From Luteitalea sp. (GTDB taxonomy: Bacteria > Acidobacteriota > Vicinamibacteria > Vicinamibacterales > Vicinamibacteraceae), in assembly GCA_009377495.1 (NCBI GenBank), contig WHTZ01000005.1, forward strand, positions 62,001 to 126,000: a DNA stretch of 64,000 bases. Direction: 5' to 3'. Every line of letters begins with the position of its first letter. Position 1 is the first letter of the stretch. A program made the position numbers and the translations under genes. A model generated the notes under the pieces. The model did not search any database. It saw only the letters and a list, made by a program, of their open reading frames with translations, and was not told where the DNA came from. This document shows, piece after piece, positions 8,369-17,089 of the stretch.

Positions 8369-9213
8369 ATCAGCGGATTGCCGAGACGTTCGCGCGTCTG
8401 AGATCGGCGCCCCCACGCGGGCTTGCCGCGCCGGAGCAACGTGACGGGGGGCAGCGGTGTGGGCTTGTCGCCTTCGTCACCGCGGGCGATCCGGATCGCG
8501 CGCGTGCGGGGCGAATATTGCGCGCCGTGGATGCTGGTGGCGCAGACGTGATCGAAGTCGGTGTCCCATTTTCTGACCCGCTCGCCGACGGGCCGATCAT
8601 CCAGCGTGCATCAGAGCGAGCCTTGGCCGCCGGTATGACGCTTGCCGCGACACTCGATGTGATTGCCGAGGAGCGTCGGGCGGTCCGCGCACCGATCGTG
8701 CTCTTCACGTACGCGAACCCGCTCGTGCGCATGGGGCTGACCCGGTTCGCGACGCGCGCCGCGGAGGCCGGCGTCGACGGCGTGCTGCTGGTCGACGTGC
8801 CCCTCGAGGAGGCGGCGCCGTTTCATGACGTGCTGTGCGCGGCCGGTCTCGATCCCATTTGCCTTGTCAGCCCGACGACTAGCGACGATCGACTCCGTCG
8901 GTCCGCGAGGTCGGGACGCGGCTTCCTCTATGCCATTTCGCGATTTGGCGTGACGGGCGTGCGCGATCAAATCGCGAGGGAGGCGCAGGCGCTCGTCCGG
9001 CGCATTCGTGAGCAGACGACCATGCCGGTCGCCGTGGGATTTGGACTCTCGCGGCCGGAGCACGTCAGCCAGGTGAGCCGGTGGGCGGATGCGGCCGTCG
9101 TAGGAAGTGCGCTGGTGGCGGAGGTCGCGAAGCACGCGGATTCACCGGCGCTCGAAGCGCGGGTCACGGCGTTCGTGCGCTGGCTGCGGAACGGAAACGA
9201 GCCGACAGCATGA
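8365..9213 (+). CDS. trpA: Tryptophan synthase alpha chain
   Basis: This 282-residue TIM barrel cleaves indole-3-glycerol phosphate to indole. The start GTG 8365 overlaps the trpB stop (GTGA). [19 protein letters not shown] carries the two catalytic acids, and [12 protein letters not shown] forms part of the phosphate site. An insertion of ~20 residues ([17 protein letters not shown]) precedes the first strand. The same frame stays open upstream through trpB, so the real start is fixed by motif position and overlap, not by ORF length. The stop overlaps the next start (ATGA). Confidence 0.95.
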   Translation: MNQRIAETFARLRSAPPRGLAAPEQRDGGQRCGLVAFVTAGDPDRARAGRILRAVDAGGADVIEVGVPFSDPLADGPIIQRASERALAAGMTLAATLDVIAEERRAVRAPIVLFTYANPLVRMGLTRFATRAAEAGVDGVLLVDVPLEEAAPFHDVLCAAGLDPICLVSPTTSDDRLRRSARSGRGFLYAISRFGVTGVRDQIAREAQALVRRIREQTTMPVAVGFGLSRPEHVSQVSRWADAAVVGSALVAEVAKHADSPALEARVTAFVRWLRNGNEPTA

Positions 9214-9512
9214 GCATTGACGAGCTGCGCCGAGACATCGATGACATCGACGAGCAAATCGTCCAACTCCTGAACAAGCGCGCGCGCTGCGCGTTGCAGG
9301 TGGGACGGTTCAAGAAGGAGGCGGGGCTGGACATCTATCAGCCGGATCGCGAGCGTGACGTGCTCGAGCACGTCCGTCGTCGCAATGGCGGCCCACTGGA
9401 CGACGGCGCCGTCACGCGGTTGTTCGAGCGCATCATCGACGAGAACCGACGGCTCGAACGGGTCGTTCACGAAGGAGCGCCTCGCCGACCGGCCGCTTCC
9501 GAGCCGAACTAG
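9210..9512 (+). CDS. aroQ: Chorismate mutase, AroQ type
   Basis: This 100-residue all-helical chorismate mutase makes prephenate, the branch point to Phe and Tyr. Seen are the AroQ signature ELRRDIDDIDEQIVQLLNKR, the active-site Arg/Lys in VGRFKKE, and RLFERIIDENRRLE. ATG 9210 overlaps the trpA stop. It is a free-standing enzyme, not fused to prephenate dehydratase or DAHP synthase. Its place between trpA and aroF shows the operon serves more than tryptophan. Confidence 0.93.
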   Translation: MSIDELRRDIDDIDEQIVQLLNKRARCALQVGRFKKEAGLDIYQPDRERDVLEHVRRRNGGPLDDGAVTRLFERIIDENRRLERVVHEGAPRRPAASEPN

Positions 9513-9541
9513 ACGAAAACGGGGACAGCCCTCGTTTTCGT
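9513..9541. repeat. GGGGACAG-core palindrome between aroQ and aroF
   Basis: ACGAAAACG (9513-9521) and CGTTTTCGT (9533-9541) form a perfect 9-bp stem around a GGGACAGCCCT core. It begins directly after the aroQ stop. Related GGGGACAG palindromes occur at 32229-32300 and 44813-44842. Such motifs are common dispersed repeats in GC-rich genomes. Confidence 0.65.
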
Positions 9542-9558
9542 CCGCAGGGAGAAGAATC

Positions 9559-10608
9559 ATGGTGGTCGTCATGGAAGAACGTGCCAGCGAAGATCAGGTT
9601 CAGAAGGTCATCGCGCAGCTGGTGGAAATGGGGTACGACGTGCACCGGTCGACGGGCGCGCTACGCACGGTGATTGGGGCGGTCGGCAACAATCGCAAGG
9701 CGGACCCGCGGCTGGTCGAGATGTTGGACGGCGTGCACGAGGTGCTGCGGATCACGGAGCCCTACAAATTAGCGAGTCGAACATTCAGACCCGAGAGCAC
9801 GATTGTCAATGTCGGCGACATTCGCATCGGCGGCGATGAGGTGATCGTCATGGCGGGCCCGTGCTCGGCGGAAAACGAGCAGCAGGTCATGTCGACGGCG
9901 GCGGCCGTGAAACGTGCGGGCGGGAAGATCTTACGGGGTGGTGCGTTCAAGCCACGCACGTCGCCATATAGCTTCCAAGGGCTCGGCGAGGAAGGGTTGC
10001 AGCTGCTCCGCGCGGCGGCCAACGAGCACAATCTGAAGCTGGTGTCAGAGGTCATGGACGCGAGCCAGATCGAGCTCCTGGAACGCTACGTGGACATCTA
10101 TCAGGTCGGCGCGCGTAACATGCAGAACTTCACGCTCCTGCGCGAGCTCGGACGCGCTCGCAAGCCGGTGCTGGTCAAACGTGGCATTTCGGCCACCATC
10201 GAGGAGTTGTTGCTGTCAGCGGAGTACGTGCTCGCAGGCGGCAACATGGAGGTCATCTTGTGTGAGCGTGGCATCCGTACGTTCGAAAGCTACACCCGGA
10301 ACACGCTCGACATCTCGGCTATCCCGGTGGTGCAGAAGCTGAGCCATCTTCCCATTTTCGTCGATCCGAGCCACGGCACCGGCCGGCGCGACAAAGTGGC
10401 GCCCATGGCGCGGGCGGCGGTGGCGGCGGGCGCCGACGGGCTGCTCATCGAGGTGCATTGTGACCCAGACCACGCGCTCAGCGATGGCGCGCAGTCGCTC
10501 TTTCCTGCGCAGTTCGATCGGTTGATGGCCGAGTTGCGGATCATTGCGCCCGCGATAGGCCGAAGCATCTGCTTGGAACCGGTCGCGCGGCGGGGGTGGG
10601 GACAGTAG
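9559..10608 (+). CDS. aroF: DAHP synthase, class I-beta with N-terminal regulatory domain
   Basis: This 349-residue enzyme catalyses the first shikimate-pathway step, PEP plus erythrose-4-phosphate. The ~80-residue N-terminal segment (VQKVIAQLVEMGYDVHRSTG) matches the ferredoxin-like domain of Thermotoga-type synthases, which mediates Tyr/Phe inhibition in that family. The catalytic barrel has VIVMAGPCSAENEQQ, FKPRTSPYSFQG, VLVKRG and DPSHGTGRRD (metal-site His). The start ATG follows AGGGAGAAG; upstream in-frame extensions run through aroQ in the wrong frame. The stop touches a MITE-like element. Confidence 0.95.
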   Translation: MVVVMEERASEDQVQKVIAQLVEMGYDVHRSTGALRTVIGAVGNNRKADPRLVEMLDGVHEVLRITEPYKLASRTFRPESTIVNVGDIRIGGDEVIVMAGPCSAENEQQVMSTAAAVKRAGGKILRGGAFKPRTSPYSFQGLGEEGLQLLRAAANEHNLKLVSEVMDASQIELLERYVDIYQVGARNMQNFTLLRELGRARKPVLVKRGISATIEELLLSAEYVLAGGNMEVILCERGIRTFESYTRNTLDISAIPVVQKLSHLPIFVDPSHGTGRRDKVAPMARAAVAAGADGLLIEVHCDPDHALSDGAQSLFPAQFDRLMAELRIIAPAIGRSICLEPVARRGWGQ

Positions 10609-10847
10609 GTGCCAGGGGGCAGGGGCGAGGTCCCAGGGCTGTCTCAGGAACCAGGGACGAGTGCTCAAGGGAGCAGGGTTGGTAGGTGCTTCTTCGAGGT
10701 GGACACGCGACTATATGCACCACGATGCATTCAAGGTGCGCCTCGTTGCCCTACGCCCGAAGAAGCTACAAACCAGCCCTGGCCCCTGAAAAACTGATCC
10801 CTATGCCCTGAGACAGCCCTGGGACCTGGCCCCTACCCCCTGGCACC
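10608..10847. mobile_element. MITE-like element A (240 bp, 41-bp inverted repeats)
   Basis: The left arm (10608-10648) and right arm (10807-10847) are inverted repeats matching at 39 of 41 positions. The left arm begins within the aroF stop codon. The core (about 10685-10790) is similar, in inverse orientation, to the core of element B at 35066-35378, sharing TTGTAGC, TCTTCG, GCATCGTGGT and CTCGAAGAAGC in the same order. No transposase is present, and no target-site duplication was recognised. Confidence 0.7.
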
Positions 10848-10857
10848 TTCTTCACAA

Positions 10858-12285
10858 ATGGAGAGCGCCCCTTTTCGTCGCCTTGCCATTGTCGGGTTCG
10901 GCCTGATCGGTGGATCTCTCGGCCTGGCCGTGCGCCGCGCCTGGCCCGAGTGTGAGGTCGTCGCGATCGAGCGCACGGACGCGCCCGAGATGGCGGCAGC
11001 GCGGGAGGCGGGCTTTGAGGTGGCCGACGACCTGATCGCCGTCTCGGGGGCAGACGTGACAGTGCTCGCGGCACCTGTCGCGCAGAACATCTCGCTGTTG
11101 GAGCCGCTCGTCTCCCATCTGCGAGCGGATGCCGTCGTCACGGATGTCGGTAGCACGAAACGTGCGATTCTCGCCCACGCGCAGGCGCTGAGCAGACCGT
11201 ATGCCTTCGTCGGCGGTCACCCGCTTGCGGGCGACGCGCCGGGTGGCTTCGACCGCGCACGTACGGATCTCTTCGCGGGCAAGCCGTGGCTACTGACGCC
11301 GTTGCCGGATGAGACACAGAGCCCGGCGGTGGCTCGCATCGCGGCGCTGGTCGCCGGAATAGATGCGTACCCGCGCATGGTCGATGCTGAAGAGCACGAT
11401 CGCCTGATGGCGCACGTGAGTCACCTGCCGCAACTGGTTGCGAGTGCGCTCATGCATACGATCGGCACCGCGCTCGGCGGCGCGCACGATCTCGCACTGT
11501 CGGGCACGGGCCTGCTCGACACCACGCGCCTCGCCGCGAGCCCTGCCTCCGTGTGGCTCGATATTCTGCAGACGAACGCGGATGAAATCGGTCGTGCGGT
11601 CGAGGTGTTCGTGCGTGCCGTCACGGCCGCTCACCCGGGGAATGCAGACGTGACGGACTTGCGTGCGTTGCTCGAGAGCGGCAACTACTGGCGCGCCGCG
11701 CTCGAAGCGCGCGTCGGGTTTCAGTCCGGAACCCCCAGCCTAGGACGGGAGAAGGGGAGCGGCGGCAGGCCGGTCGTCGCGACGCGGTTCTATCTCGAGA
11801 TGACCTCGCCGGATGCCCTGAAGCCCGTGGAGTTTCACGATGCTTCGGCATGCGTAGAACAACTTCGCGACACGCCACCCTCGTTCTACCGGTATTTGTA
11901 TCGCGAAGTCGGACGCCGGTACCACTGGGTCGAACGCTACGACTGGACCGACGGTCACATCGCACGGCACCTCGCGCAGCCGGCGCTCGAGCTCTGGCTC
12001 CTGCGCGTCGGGGGCGCTCCCGCGGGATATTTCGAGCTGAAGCGTTGCAGCGACGGTAACACCGAGATCGCGTATTTCGGACTACTCGAAGAGTTCATCG
12101 GCCGCGGCTACGGCAAGGGATTACTCACCGCCGCCGTGCGAGCCGCGTGGGCGGGTGAGGCGCGCCGGGTGTGGGTACACACCTGCTCGCTCGACCATCC
12201 GGCCGCCCTCCGCAACTACTTCGCCCGGGGGTTCACGCTCTACCAGCAAGAGGAATATGCAGCGTGGCTGCCGCACACGCGGTAG
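10858..12285 (+). CDS. tyrA: Prephenate dehydrogenase fused to a GNAT acetyltransferase
   Basis: This 475-residue two-domain protein has prephenate dehydrogenase in residues ~1-285: IVGFGLIGGSLGLAVRR (NAD site), VTDVGSTKRAIL and VGGHPLAGDAPGGFDRAR. A Gly/Pro/Ser linker (SGTPSLGREKGSGGRP) leads to residues ~305-475, a complete GNAT fold: AGYFELKR, FGLLEEFIGRGYGKGLLTAA (acetyl-CoA loop) and VHTCSLDHPAALRNYFARGF. No start codon suited to an independent GNAT gene lies at the junction, so the fusion looks genuine. TyrA should make 4-hydroxyphenylpyruvate for tyrosine; the acetyl acceptor is unknown. Confidence 0.9.
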   Translation: MESAPFRRLAIVGFGLIGGSLGLAVRRAWPECEVVAIERTDAPEMAAAREAGFEVADDLIAVSGADVTVLAAPVAQNISLLEPLVSHLRADAVVTDVGSTKRAILAHAQALSRPYAFVGGHPLAGDAPGGFDRARTDLFAGKPWLLTPLPDETQSPAVARIAALVAGIDAYPRMVDAEEHDRLMAHVSHLPQLVASALMHTIGTALGGAHDLALSGTGLLDTTRLAASPASVWLDILQTNADEIGRAVEVFVRAVTAAHPGNADVTDLRALLESGNYWRAALEARVGFQSGTPSLGREKGSGGRPVVATRFYLEMTSPDALKPVEFHDASACVEQLRDTPPSFYRYLYREVGRRYHWVERYDWTDGHIARHLAQPALELWLLRVGGAPAGYFELKRCSDGNTEIAYFGLLEEFIGRGYGKGLLTAAVRAAWAGEARRVWVHTCSLDHPAALRNYFARGFTLYQQEEYAAWLPHTR

Positions 12286-12374
12286 GTTGTCCGGTTTCCT
12301 CTCATTCGGATGTGGCTGCTGTGCCTCCCTCATACGAAGAACCAGGCGCGAGGAGCCAAGAACCACGTCTCAGC

Positions 12375-12770
12375 GTGTTGCGCCCGGTGATCGAGCAGAT
12401 CACGCAGCACGCGAGAACCGAGTGGCCGAACGAGTGCTGCGGCCTACTCATTGGAACCGACGATCGGATCGACGAGGCCGTGCCAGCGCGCAATCTCCGC
12501 CTCTCGCCGTCCCGCTTTCTCGTGGATCCGAGGGACCATCTGGTCGCCGTTCGACGCGCCAGAGCCTCCAGGCGCACCGTGGTGGGTGCCTATCATTCCC
12601 ATCCGGACACGCCGCCCGTGCCGTCTCCCCGCGACCTGCGGGAGTCCACCTACCCTGAGTTCGTCTATCTCATCTGCGGGCCCGTGCGGCAACAAGGCCC
12701 ACTGCCGGTGCGGGCTTGGCGTCTTGGACGTGAGCACTTCACGGAGCTTCTGCTCGTCATGACCGGGTAG
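12375..12770 (+). CDS. JAMM/MPN metallopeptidase
   Basis: This protein of about 131 residues carries the JAMM zinc signature: Glu in EWPNECCGLLIG, then GAYHSHPDTPPVPSPRD with the HSH pair and downstream Ser and Asp. Small bacterial JAMM proteins of this type process ubiquitin-like sulfur carriers, for example Mec with CysO in cysteine synthesis, but no carrier gene is nearby. GTG 12375 puts the N-terminus where the family begins; the frame is open further upstream, with GTG 12312 and 12321 possible. It lies 90 bp after tyrA and is probably cotranscribed. Confidence 0.8.
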   Translation: MLRPVIEQITQHARTEWPNECCGLLIGTDDRIDEAVPARNLRLSPSRFLVDPRDHLVAVRRARASRRTVVGAYHSHPDTPPVPSPRDLRESTYPEFVYLICGPVRQQGPLPVRAWRLGREHFTELLLVMTG

Positions 12771-12785
12771 CATGGGATTGTAGCT

Positions 12786-13244
12786 TCACCAAGGACTACC
12801 CAAATCTCGGAGCCCGGATCGTATCTGGACGGTGGTCGTTGCCGATCCGACCACGTTGTCGCCGCGCTTCAAGCGAAACACGATGCGGTACTGGCCGCCG
12901 ATGCGGTAGGTGTGGGTGACCATGTAGCGACGTTTGATCTCACTCTTCCCTTGCTCATAAGGTTCGCAGTCAGACCGCAGCTCCGACCGCGTCTCGTCTC
13001 CCCAGTCCCACTCGATGTCCGCGCAGTAAAACGCTTCGTAGTCATCCTGGCCGCCCTTCACTTCGACCGCGAGTCGAATCTGTGCAGGTGTGAACGCCAC
13101 GAGCGGCGTGGCCTTGAGGGTGAGCTCCGGCCGCTCGCCATCGCCCGCTCTCGCCAACGCGGCGCGTTGGGCCGGTAAGGCAAGGGCGGACCAAGCCACC
13201 GCGACGGCTAGCACAGACCTGGAGTGCCGGGATATCCATGTCAT
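12786..13244 (-). CDS. Secreted PKD-like domain protein
   Basis: This 152-residue protein starts at ATG 13242-13244 with an AAAGG site 6 nt upstream and a signal peptide (SVLAVAVAWSALALPAQRAA). The mature part reads like one PKD/Ig-type beta-sandwich: IEWDWGDETRSELRSDC and THTYRIGGQYRIVFRLKRGD, matching the usual WDWGDG and HTY positions. Two Cys could form a disulfide. The role is unknown. The frame stays open far upstream, antisense to pepA, but that extension is not coding-like. Confidence 0.72.
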   Translation of the reverse strand: MTWISRHSRSVLAVAVAWSALALPAQRAALARAGDGERPELTLKATPLVAFTPAQIRLAVEVKGGQDDYEAFYCADIEWDWGDETRSELRSDCEPYEQGKSEIKRRYMVTHTYRIGGQYRIVFRLKRGDNVVGSATTTVQIRSGLRDLGSPW

Positions 13245-13345
13245 CGCGGGCCTTTCTTCGATAAGCGATTCCGGAAGGTGACTATCGTAGCGCGCGATAC
13301 CGCGCCGCGCAAGTAACTTCACGCGGCGTCTCCCGGCGCGGTGGT

Positions 13346-13351
13346 TATAAT
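13346..13351 (+). promoter_or_regulatory. -10 element of pepA (possible leaderless transcript)
   Basis: A perfect TATAAT lies 7 nt before the pepA ATG (13359). Transcription would then begin at or next to the start codon. No good -35 hexamer is visible. Confidence 0.5.
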
Positions 13352-13358
13352 CGAGCCT

Positions 13359-14864
13359 ATGTCCAGCTCGATAAGTCTCTCGCTCTCGATGACCAGCGCG
13401 GCACCACGTCTCGCGAGCACCGATCTTCTCGTCCTTCCCATCTTTACAGATGACCCCGGCGACGACCTTGCCCCGTGGAACGAGGCGTCGGGCGGGCAGC
13501 TCGCACGCGTGCGTGCCAGCAACGAGGTGCGGGGGAAGCGCTTCGAGACGCACTGGCTCCACATCGAGGATGGCGGCTGGACGTGCCGGCGTGTGCTGTT
13601 GATCGGCGCGGGCCCCTGGGCCGAGTTCACCACCGGGCAAGCGAGACGCCTGGCGAACGCCGCTGGGTTGGTCGCGCGCCGACAGCGCATCGGGCGCCTG
13701 GGGCTCGTACAACGCGGTCCCATCGAACGGGTGTCGTGTGCGCGAGCATTGGCCGAGGGTCTCGTGCTCGCGAGCTTTCAGACGGATCCTTATAAGACCG
13801 GTGAGCGCGACCAGGGCCTGCTGCACGAAGCGACCATTATCGCCGAAGGCGCCGAGGAGGGTGCAATCACGACGGCGGTTGAGCGCGGCCTCGTGCTTGG
13901 CGAGGCGACCAATCTCGCACGCGCCCTGTCGAACGAACCGTCCAACCTGCTGACGCCGCGCGGCTTCGCGGAGCGTGCGCACGAGTTGTTGGCCGGGAGC
14001 GGCCTGGCGATCGATGTGCTCGACGAGTCCCAGATCCACGAGTTGGGCATGGGCTTGTTGGCTGGCGTGTCGCGCGGCAGCGTCGAGCCGCCGTGCGTGG
14101 TGGTCCTGCGATACACGCCCGCGAACGTTTCCAGCCGTGCCGTGCTCGGTCTGGTAGGCAAGGGTGTCACCTTCGACACGGGCGGTATTTCCATCAAGCC
14201 AGCCGACGGAATGGAGAGGATGAAGTACGACATGACCGGTGGCGCATCGGTCCTAGGGGCGATGCAGGCGGTGGCGCGGTTGCGTCCCTGGGTCTCGGTT
14301 GTTGGCGTGATACCGGCGACGGAGAACATGCTCGGTGGGCGCGCGATCAAGCCGGGTGACGTGCTCCGGAGCGCGAGCGGCAAGACCGTCGAGGTGCTCA
14401 ATACGGACGCCGAAGGGCGCCTCATCCTCGCAGACGCGTTGTGGTATGCGCGCAAGCTGGGCGCCACCCACCTCGTCGACGTCGCGACCCTGACGGGTGC
14501 GTGCGTTGTCGCCCTGGGGCGCACGACGAGCGGCCTGTTCGGGGAACCGGAGTCGTGGGTCGAGCTCATTCGACAGACGGGGGAGCGCGCCGGTGACCGG
14601 CTGTGGCCGATGCCATTGTTCGACGACTACACGGAGCTGCTCGAGAGCGAGATGGCTGATCTCCAGAACATTGGCGGGCGGGCCGGGGGTGCGATTACGG
14701 CGGCCGTATTCCTCAAGGAGTTCACGGGCGGGCTGCCGTGGGCCCATCTGGATATCGCCGGCACGGCGTGGGCAGACGAGGCGAAGCCGTATCAACCGAA
14801 GGGCGCGACCGGCGTTTCAGTGCGAACGCTGGCGGAGCTCGCGTTCACGAGCGACCAGTGGTAG
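13359..14864 (+). CDS. pepA: Leucyl aminopeptidase (M17)
   Basis: This 501-residue cytosolic aminopeptidase has an N-terminal M17 domain (residues ~1-170) and a catalytic domain. Metal and active-site segments are GKGVTFDTGGISIKPADGME, YDMTGG and the family signature NTDAEGRLILADAL (near residue 347). WAHLDIAGTAWADEAKPYQP near the end matches the C-terminal catalytic core. ATG 13359 is preferred to GTG 13341 because a TATAAT box lies between them. PepA is often also a DNA-binding protein in other bacteria; nothing here tests that. Confidence 0.95.
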   Translation: MSSSISLSLSMTSAAPRLASTDLLVLPIFTDDPGDDLAPWNEASGGQLARVRASNEVRGKRFETHWLHIEDGGWTCRRVLLIGAGPWAEFTTGQARRLANAAGLVARRQRIGRLGLVQRGPIERVSCARALAEGLVLASFQTDPYKTGERDQGLLHEATIIAEGAEEGAITTAVERGLVLGEATNLARALSNEPSNLLTPRGFAERAHELLAGSGLAIDVLDESQIHELGMGLLAGVSRGSVEPPCVVVLRYTPANVSSRAVLGLVGKGVTFDTGGISIKPADGMERMKYDMTGGASVLGAMQAVARLRPWVSVVGVIPATENMLGGRAIKPGDVLRSASGKTVEVLNTDAEGRLILADALWYARKLGATHLVDVATLTGACVVALGRTTSGLFGEPESWVELIRQTGERAGDRLWPMPLFDDYTELLESEMADLQNIGGRAGGAITAAVFLKEFTGGLPWAHLDIAGTAWADEAKPYQPKGATGVSVRTLAELAFTSDQW

Positions 14865-14876
14865 AGGGGAAGGAGC

Positions 14877-15110
14877 TTACTCGCTCAACTTGAGTTGCAC
14901 GAACTCGCTCTCGGGCCCACGGCGACGATGCCGGTCGCGCCAGCGCTTCACGGTAACAACGACCAGTCCGACCAACGCGCCGCCGATCAGCGCGGCTAGC
15001 ACGAGCACGCCCGCCAAGCCAACCGATCCCACCAAAACCTCAGCGACACCGGTCTGTGTGACGGGTGGCACTTCTCGAACGAGTGTGGGCGTGACGGGCT
15101 GTGTGCCCAT
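14877..15110 (-). CDS. Small single-pass membrane protein
   Basis: This 77-residue ORF has one hydrophobic span (VGLAGVLVLAALIGGALVGL), then a basic stretch KRWRDRHRRRGPES. The layout, hydrophobic helix followed by positive charges, is that of an inner-membrane anchor with a short cytosolic tail. It lies between pepA and the amidase gene and runs with the latter. No family is recognised and the ribosome binding site is weak. Confidence 0.5.
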   Translation of the reverse strand: MGTQPVTPTLVREVPPVTQTGVAEVLVGSVGLAGVLVLAALIGGALVGLVVVTVKRWRDRHRRRGPESEFVQLKLSE

Positions 15111-15134
15111 CCGTTCATTCTACGCCAGTACGCG

Positions 15135-17060
15135 CTACTGTTCGGTGACGGTGCCGCTCGACTTCAGCGACCGCTGGTAGCGGAGCACCGCGTCCTCCAA
15201 GGCCCCTGCGATCCGATCGCGGTAGGCGGAGGTCTTGAGGAGACCGGCCTCCTGCCGATTGCTCACGAATGCGATCTCGGCCAGGATGGCGGGCATCTTG
15301 GCGCCAATGAGGACCACGAATGGCGCTTTCTTGACGCCGCGATCCGCCACCTCGCGATCGGTGTCGCGGAGACGGCCGACCATTGACGCTTGCACCATTT
15401 CCGCGAGATCCTGTGACTCGTCAAGTTTGTTGTTGAGGGCAATGGCCTCCACGATATTCGGCAGGTCTTGCATGGTTTGGGCGGAGGTTGCGTTCTCGCG
15501 TGCCGCGACTTCTTCGGCGCTCTTGTCAGAGGCGAAGTTGAGGACGTAGGTCTCGATGCCGCGGGCTCTCCGATTTGGGCTTGCGTTGGCATGAATCGAG
15601 AGGAAGAGGTCTGCCTTGTGACGATTCGCGATGGGGGCACGCTCTTCGAGATCGATGAACTCATCGGTTCGCCGTGTCAATATGACGTCGACGCCACGAC
15701 GCTTGAGGAGCTGCTCGAGACGCAGCGCGACGTCGAGCACGAGCTCGGATTCGACGACACCATTCGACCTCGTGCCTGGGTCGTGGCCTCCGTGGCCCGG
15801 GTCGATGACCACGCGCGCAATACCTAGGCCGAGCTGTCGGGACATCGAGAAGCGCCCGGTGCCGTTGGCTTCGGGCGCGCGTGGCGCCGGAAGATTCGCG
15901 ACGTTCGGGTTGCCGCGCGTGGGGAGCGCGGGCTCCTCCGGCGCTGCAGGTGGCGGCTCGACGGGCGGCCCTGTTGCCTCAGTGCTTGTCGCCGTGCGAC
16001 CGGGAGGATCGGTGGGGAGCACCTCGCCCGGCGCTGAACGCGCTCGGTCCATTGGGGTCTCGTCCGCGGGCGCGTCGGCACGCGTCGGTTCAGCGGATGG
16101 GGGGCTGACCGTCGGAAATGGCTGCGGCACGTTCCGTTGCTTGTCTTCCACGCGGCTTTCTGCACGCTGCGAGCTGCCAGCCTCCGCTTCGCGTCGGCTT
16201 GGCGAGCTCGCGTCGGTCGACCCTTCGAGAGCCTCAGGATCGTTCGGAACGCCCTCGTTTGCCTCGGCCAGGACCTCCGCGCGGGGCACGTCGATGACCA
16301 GTCGATAGGGGTTGGAGAGCGCCGACACCTGATGTCGTGCCTCTTCGTGCAGCTCGAGCACCACGCGCGTCACCTCCTTGCCCCGCGTGCCGACGCGAAC
16401 TTCTCGCACCACGTCGTCCTCGTCGAAGCGCACCGCCTCGCGCAGCGCCGGGCCCGGTTTGACGCCCTGCAAGTCCACGAAGACCCGAGGCGGATTGCCA
16501 AGCGTGTCCTGATGGAACGTGAATTCGCGATCCAACTCGACCGTCACGCGCACGGCGCCAGGCAAGTCGGTACGCTCGATGCTACGGGCCGTTGCGAGTG
16601 CGCCCGGCGCAGGTTCTGCCCGTTCGGTATCGACGTCGCCATCGTTGGTGTCGCGGCCAGCGTTCGTGCTTGCTCCAGCCGCGCGCAGCCGCGCACGGGC
16701 CTTGGCGCGCAGCGAGCTGGCGGGATACTCGCGAATCATCCACTCGAGCATCTTGACGCCCGCCTCGCGGTCGCTCGCGTGTTGATAATGACGATAGGTC
16801 TCCAGCGCGAGCAGACCTCCGTTATACAGGGCGTTGTCTGAATAGCCACTCGTCGGGTACCGCCGCGCGATCTGTTCGTAGTCGCGCACGGCCTCGCGCA
16901 GCTGGGACAGCGGCGGCGCGCGCCGCGTTTTCTCGAGGCGCTGTTCGCGTGCGAGCGTTCTATCGTACCTCGCCTTGGCCGAGCGTTGCGCGGCAACCTG
17001 GCTGGGCGCAGCCATCAGCATGGCGAGAGCCAGAGCAATGGTAACGTTGCGGATGGGCAT
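15135..17060 (-). CDS. N-acetylmuramoyl-L-alanine amidase with AMIN domain
   Basis: This 641-residue exported amidase cleaves the amide bond between MurNAc and the stem peptide. Order: signal peptide (PIRNVTIALALAMLMAAP), a TPR-like helical part (residues ~30-110, YEQIARRYPTSGYSDNALYN), an AMIN domain (~165-260) for envelope targeting, a long Pro/Glu-rich linker, then Amidase_3 (~415-630). Zinc ligands are visible in IDPGHGGHDPG, the Glu of VESELVLD and FLSIHANAS; the catalytic Glu is in LAEIAFVSN. ATG 17060 follows GTGAGG and gives a proper signal peptide. An upstream GTG at 17093 overlaps the ftsK stop, so the genes are likely cotranscribed. The linker is unusually long. Confidence 0.92.
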   Translation of the reverse strand: MPIRNVTIALALAMLMAAPSQVAAQRSAKARYDRTLAREQRLEKTRRAPPLSQLREAVRDYEQIARRYPTSGYSDNALYNGGLLALETYRHYQHASDREAGVKMLEWMIREYPASSLRAKARARLRAAGASTNAGRDTNDGDVDTERAEPAPGALATARSIERTDLPGAVRVTVELDREFTFHQDTLGNPPRVFVDLQGVKPGPALREAVRFDEDDVVREVRVGTRGKEVTRVVLELHEEARHQVSALSNPYRLVIDVPRAEVLAEANEGVPNDPEALEGSTDASSPSRREAEAGSSQRAESRVEDKQRNVPQPFPTVSPPSAEPTRADAPADETPMDRARSAPGEVLPTDPPGRTATSTEATGPPVEPPPAAPEEPALPTRGNPNVANLPAPRAPEANGTGRFSMSRQLGLGIARVVIDPGHGGHDPGTRSNGVVESELVLDVALRLEQLLKRRGVDVILTRRTDEFIDLEERAPIANRHKADLFLSIHANASPNRRARGIETYVLNFASDKSAEEVAARENATSAQTMQDLPNIVEAIALNNKLDESQDLAEMVQASMVGRLRDTDREVADRGVKKAPFVVLIGAKMPAILAEIAFVSNRQEAGLLKTSAYRDRIAGALEDAVLRYQRSLKSSGTVTEQ

Positions 17061-17089
17061 GGCCTCACATCCGTTCCGATAGTTAGAGG

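Noticed and set aside
12786-14039. A 417-residue minus-strand frame covering pepA and the PKD-like gene
   Set aside because: Only the last 152 residues look like protein with a signal peptide and ribosome site; the rest is antisense to a conserved pepA.
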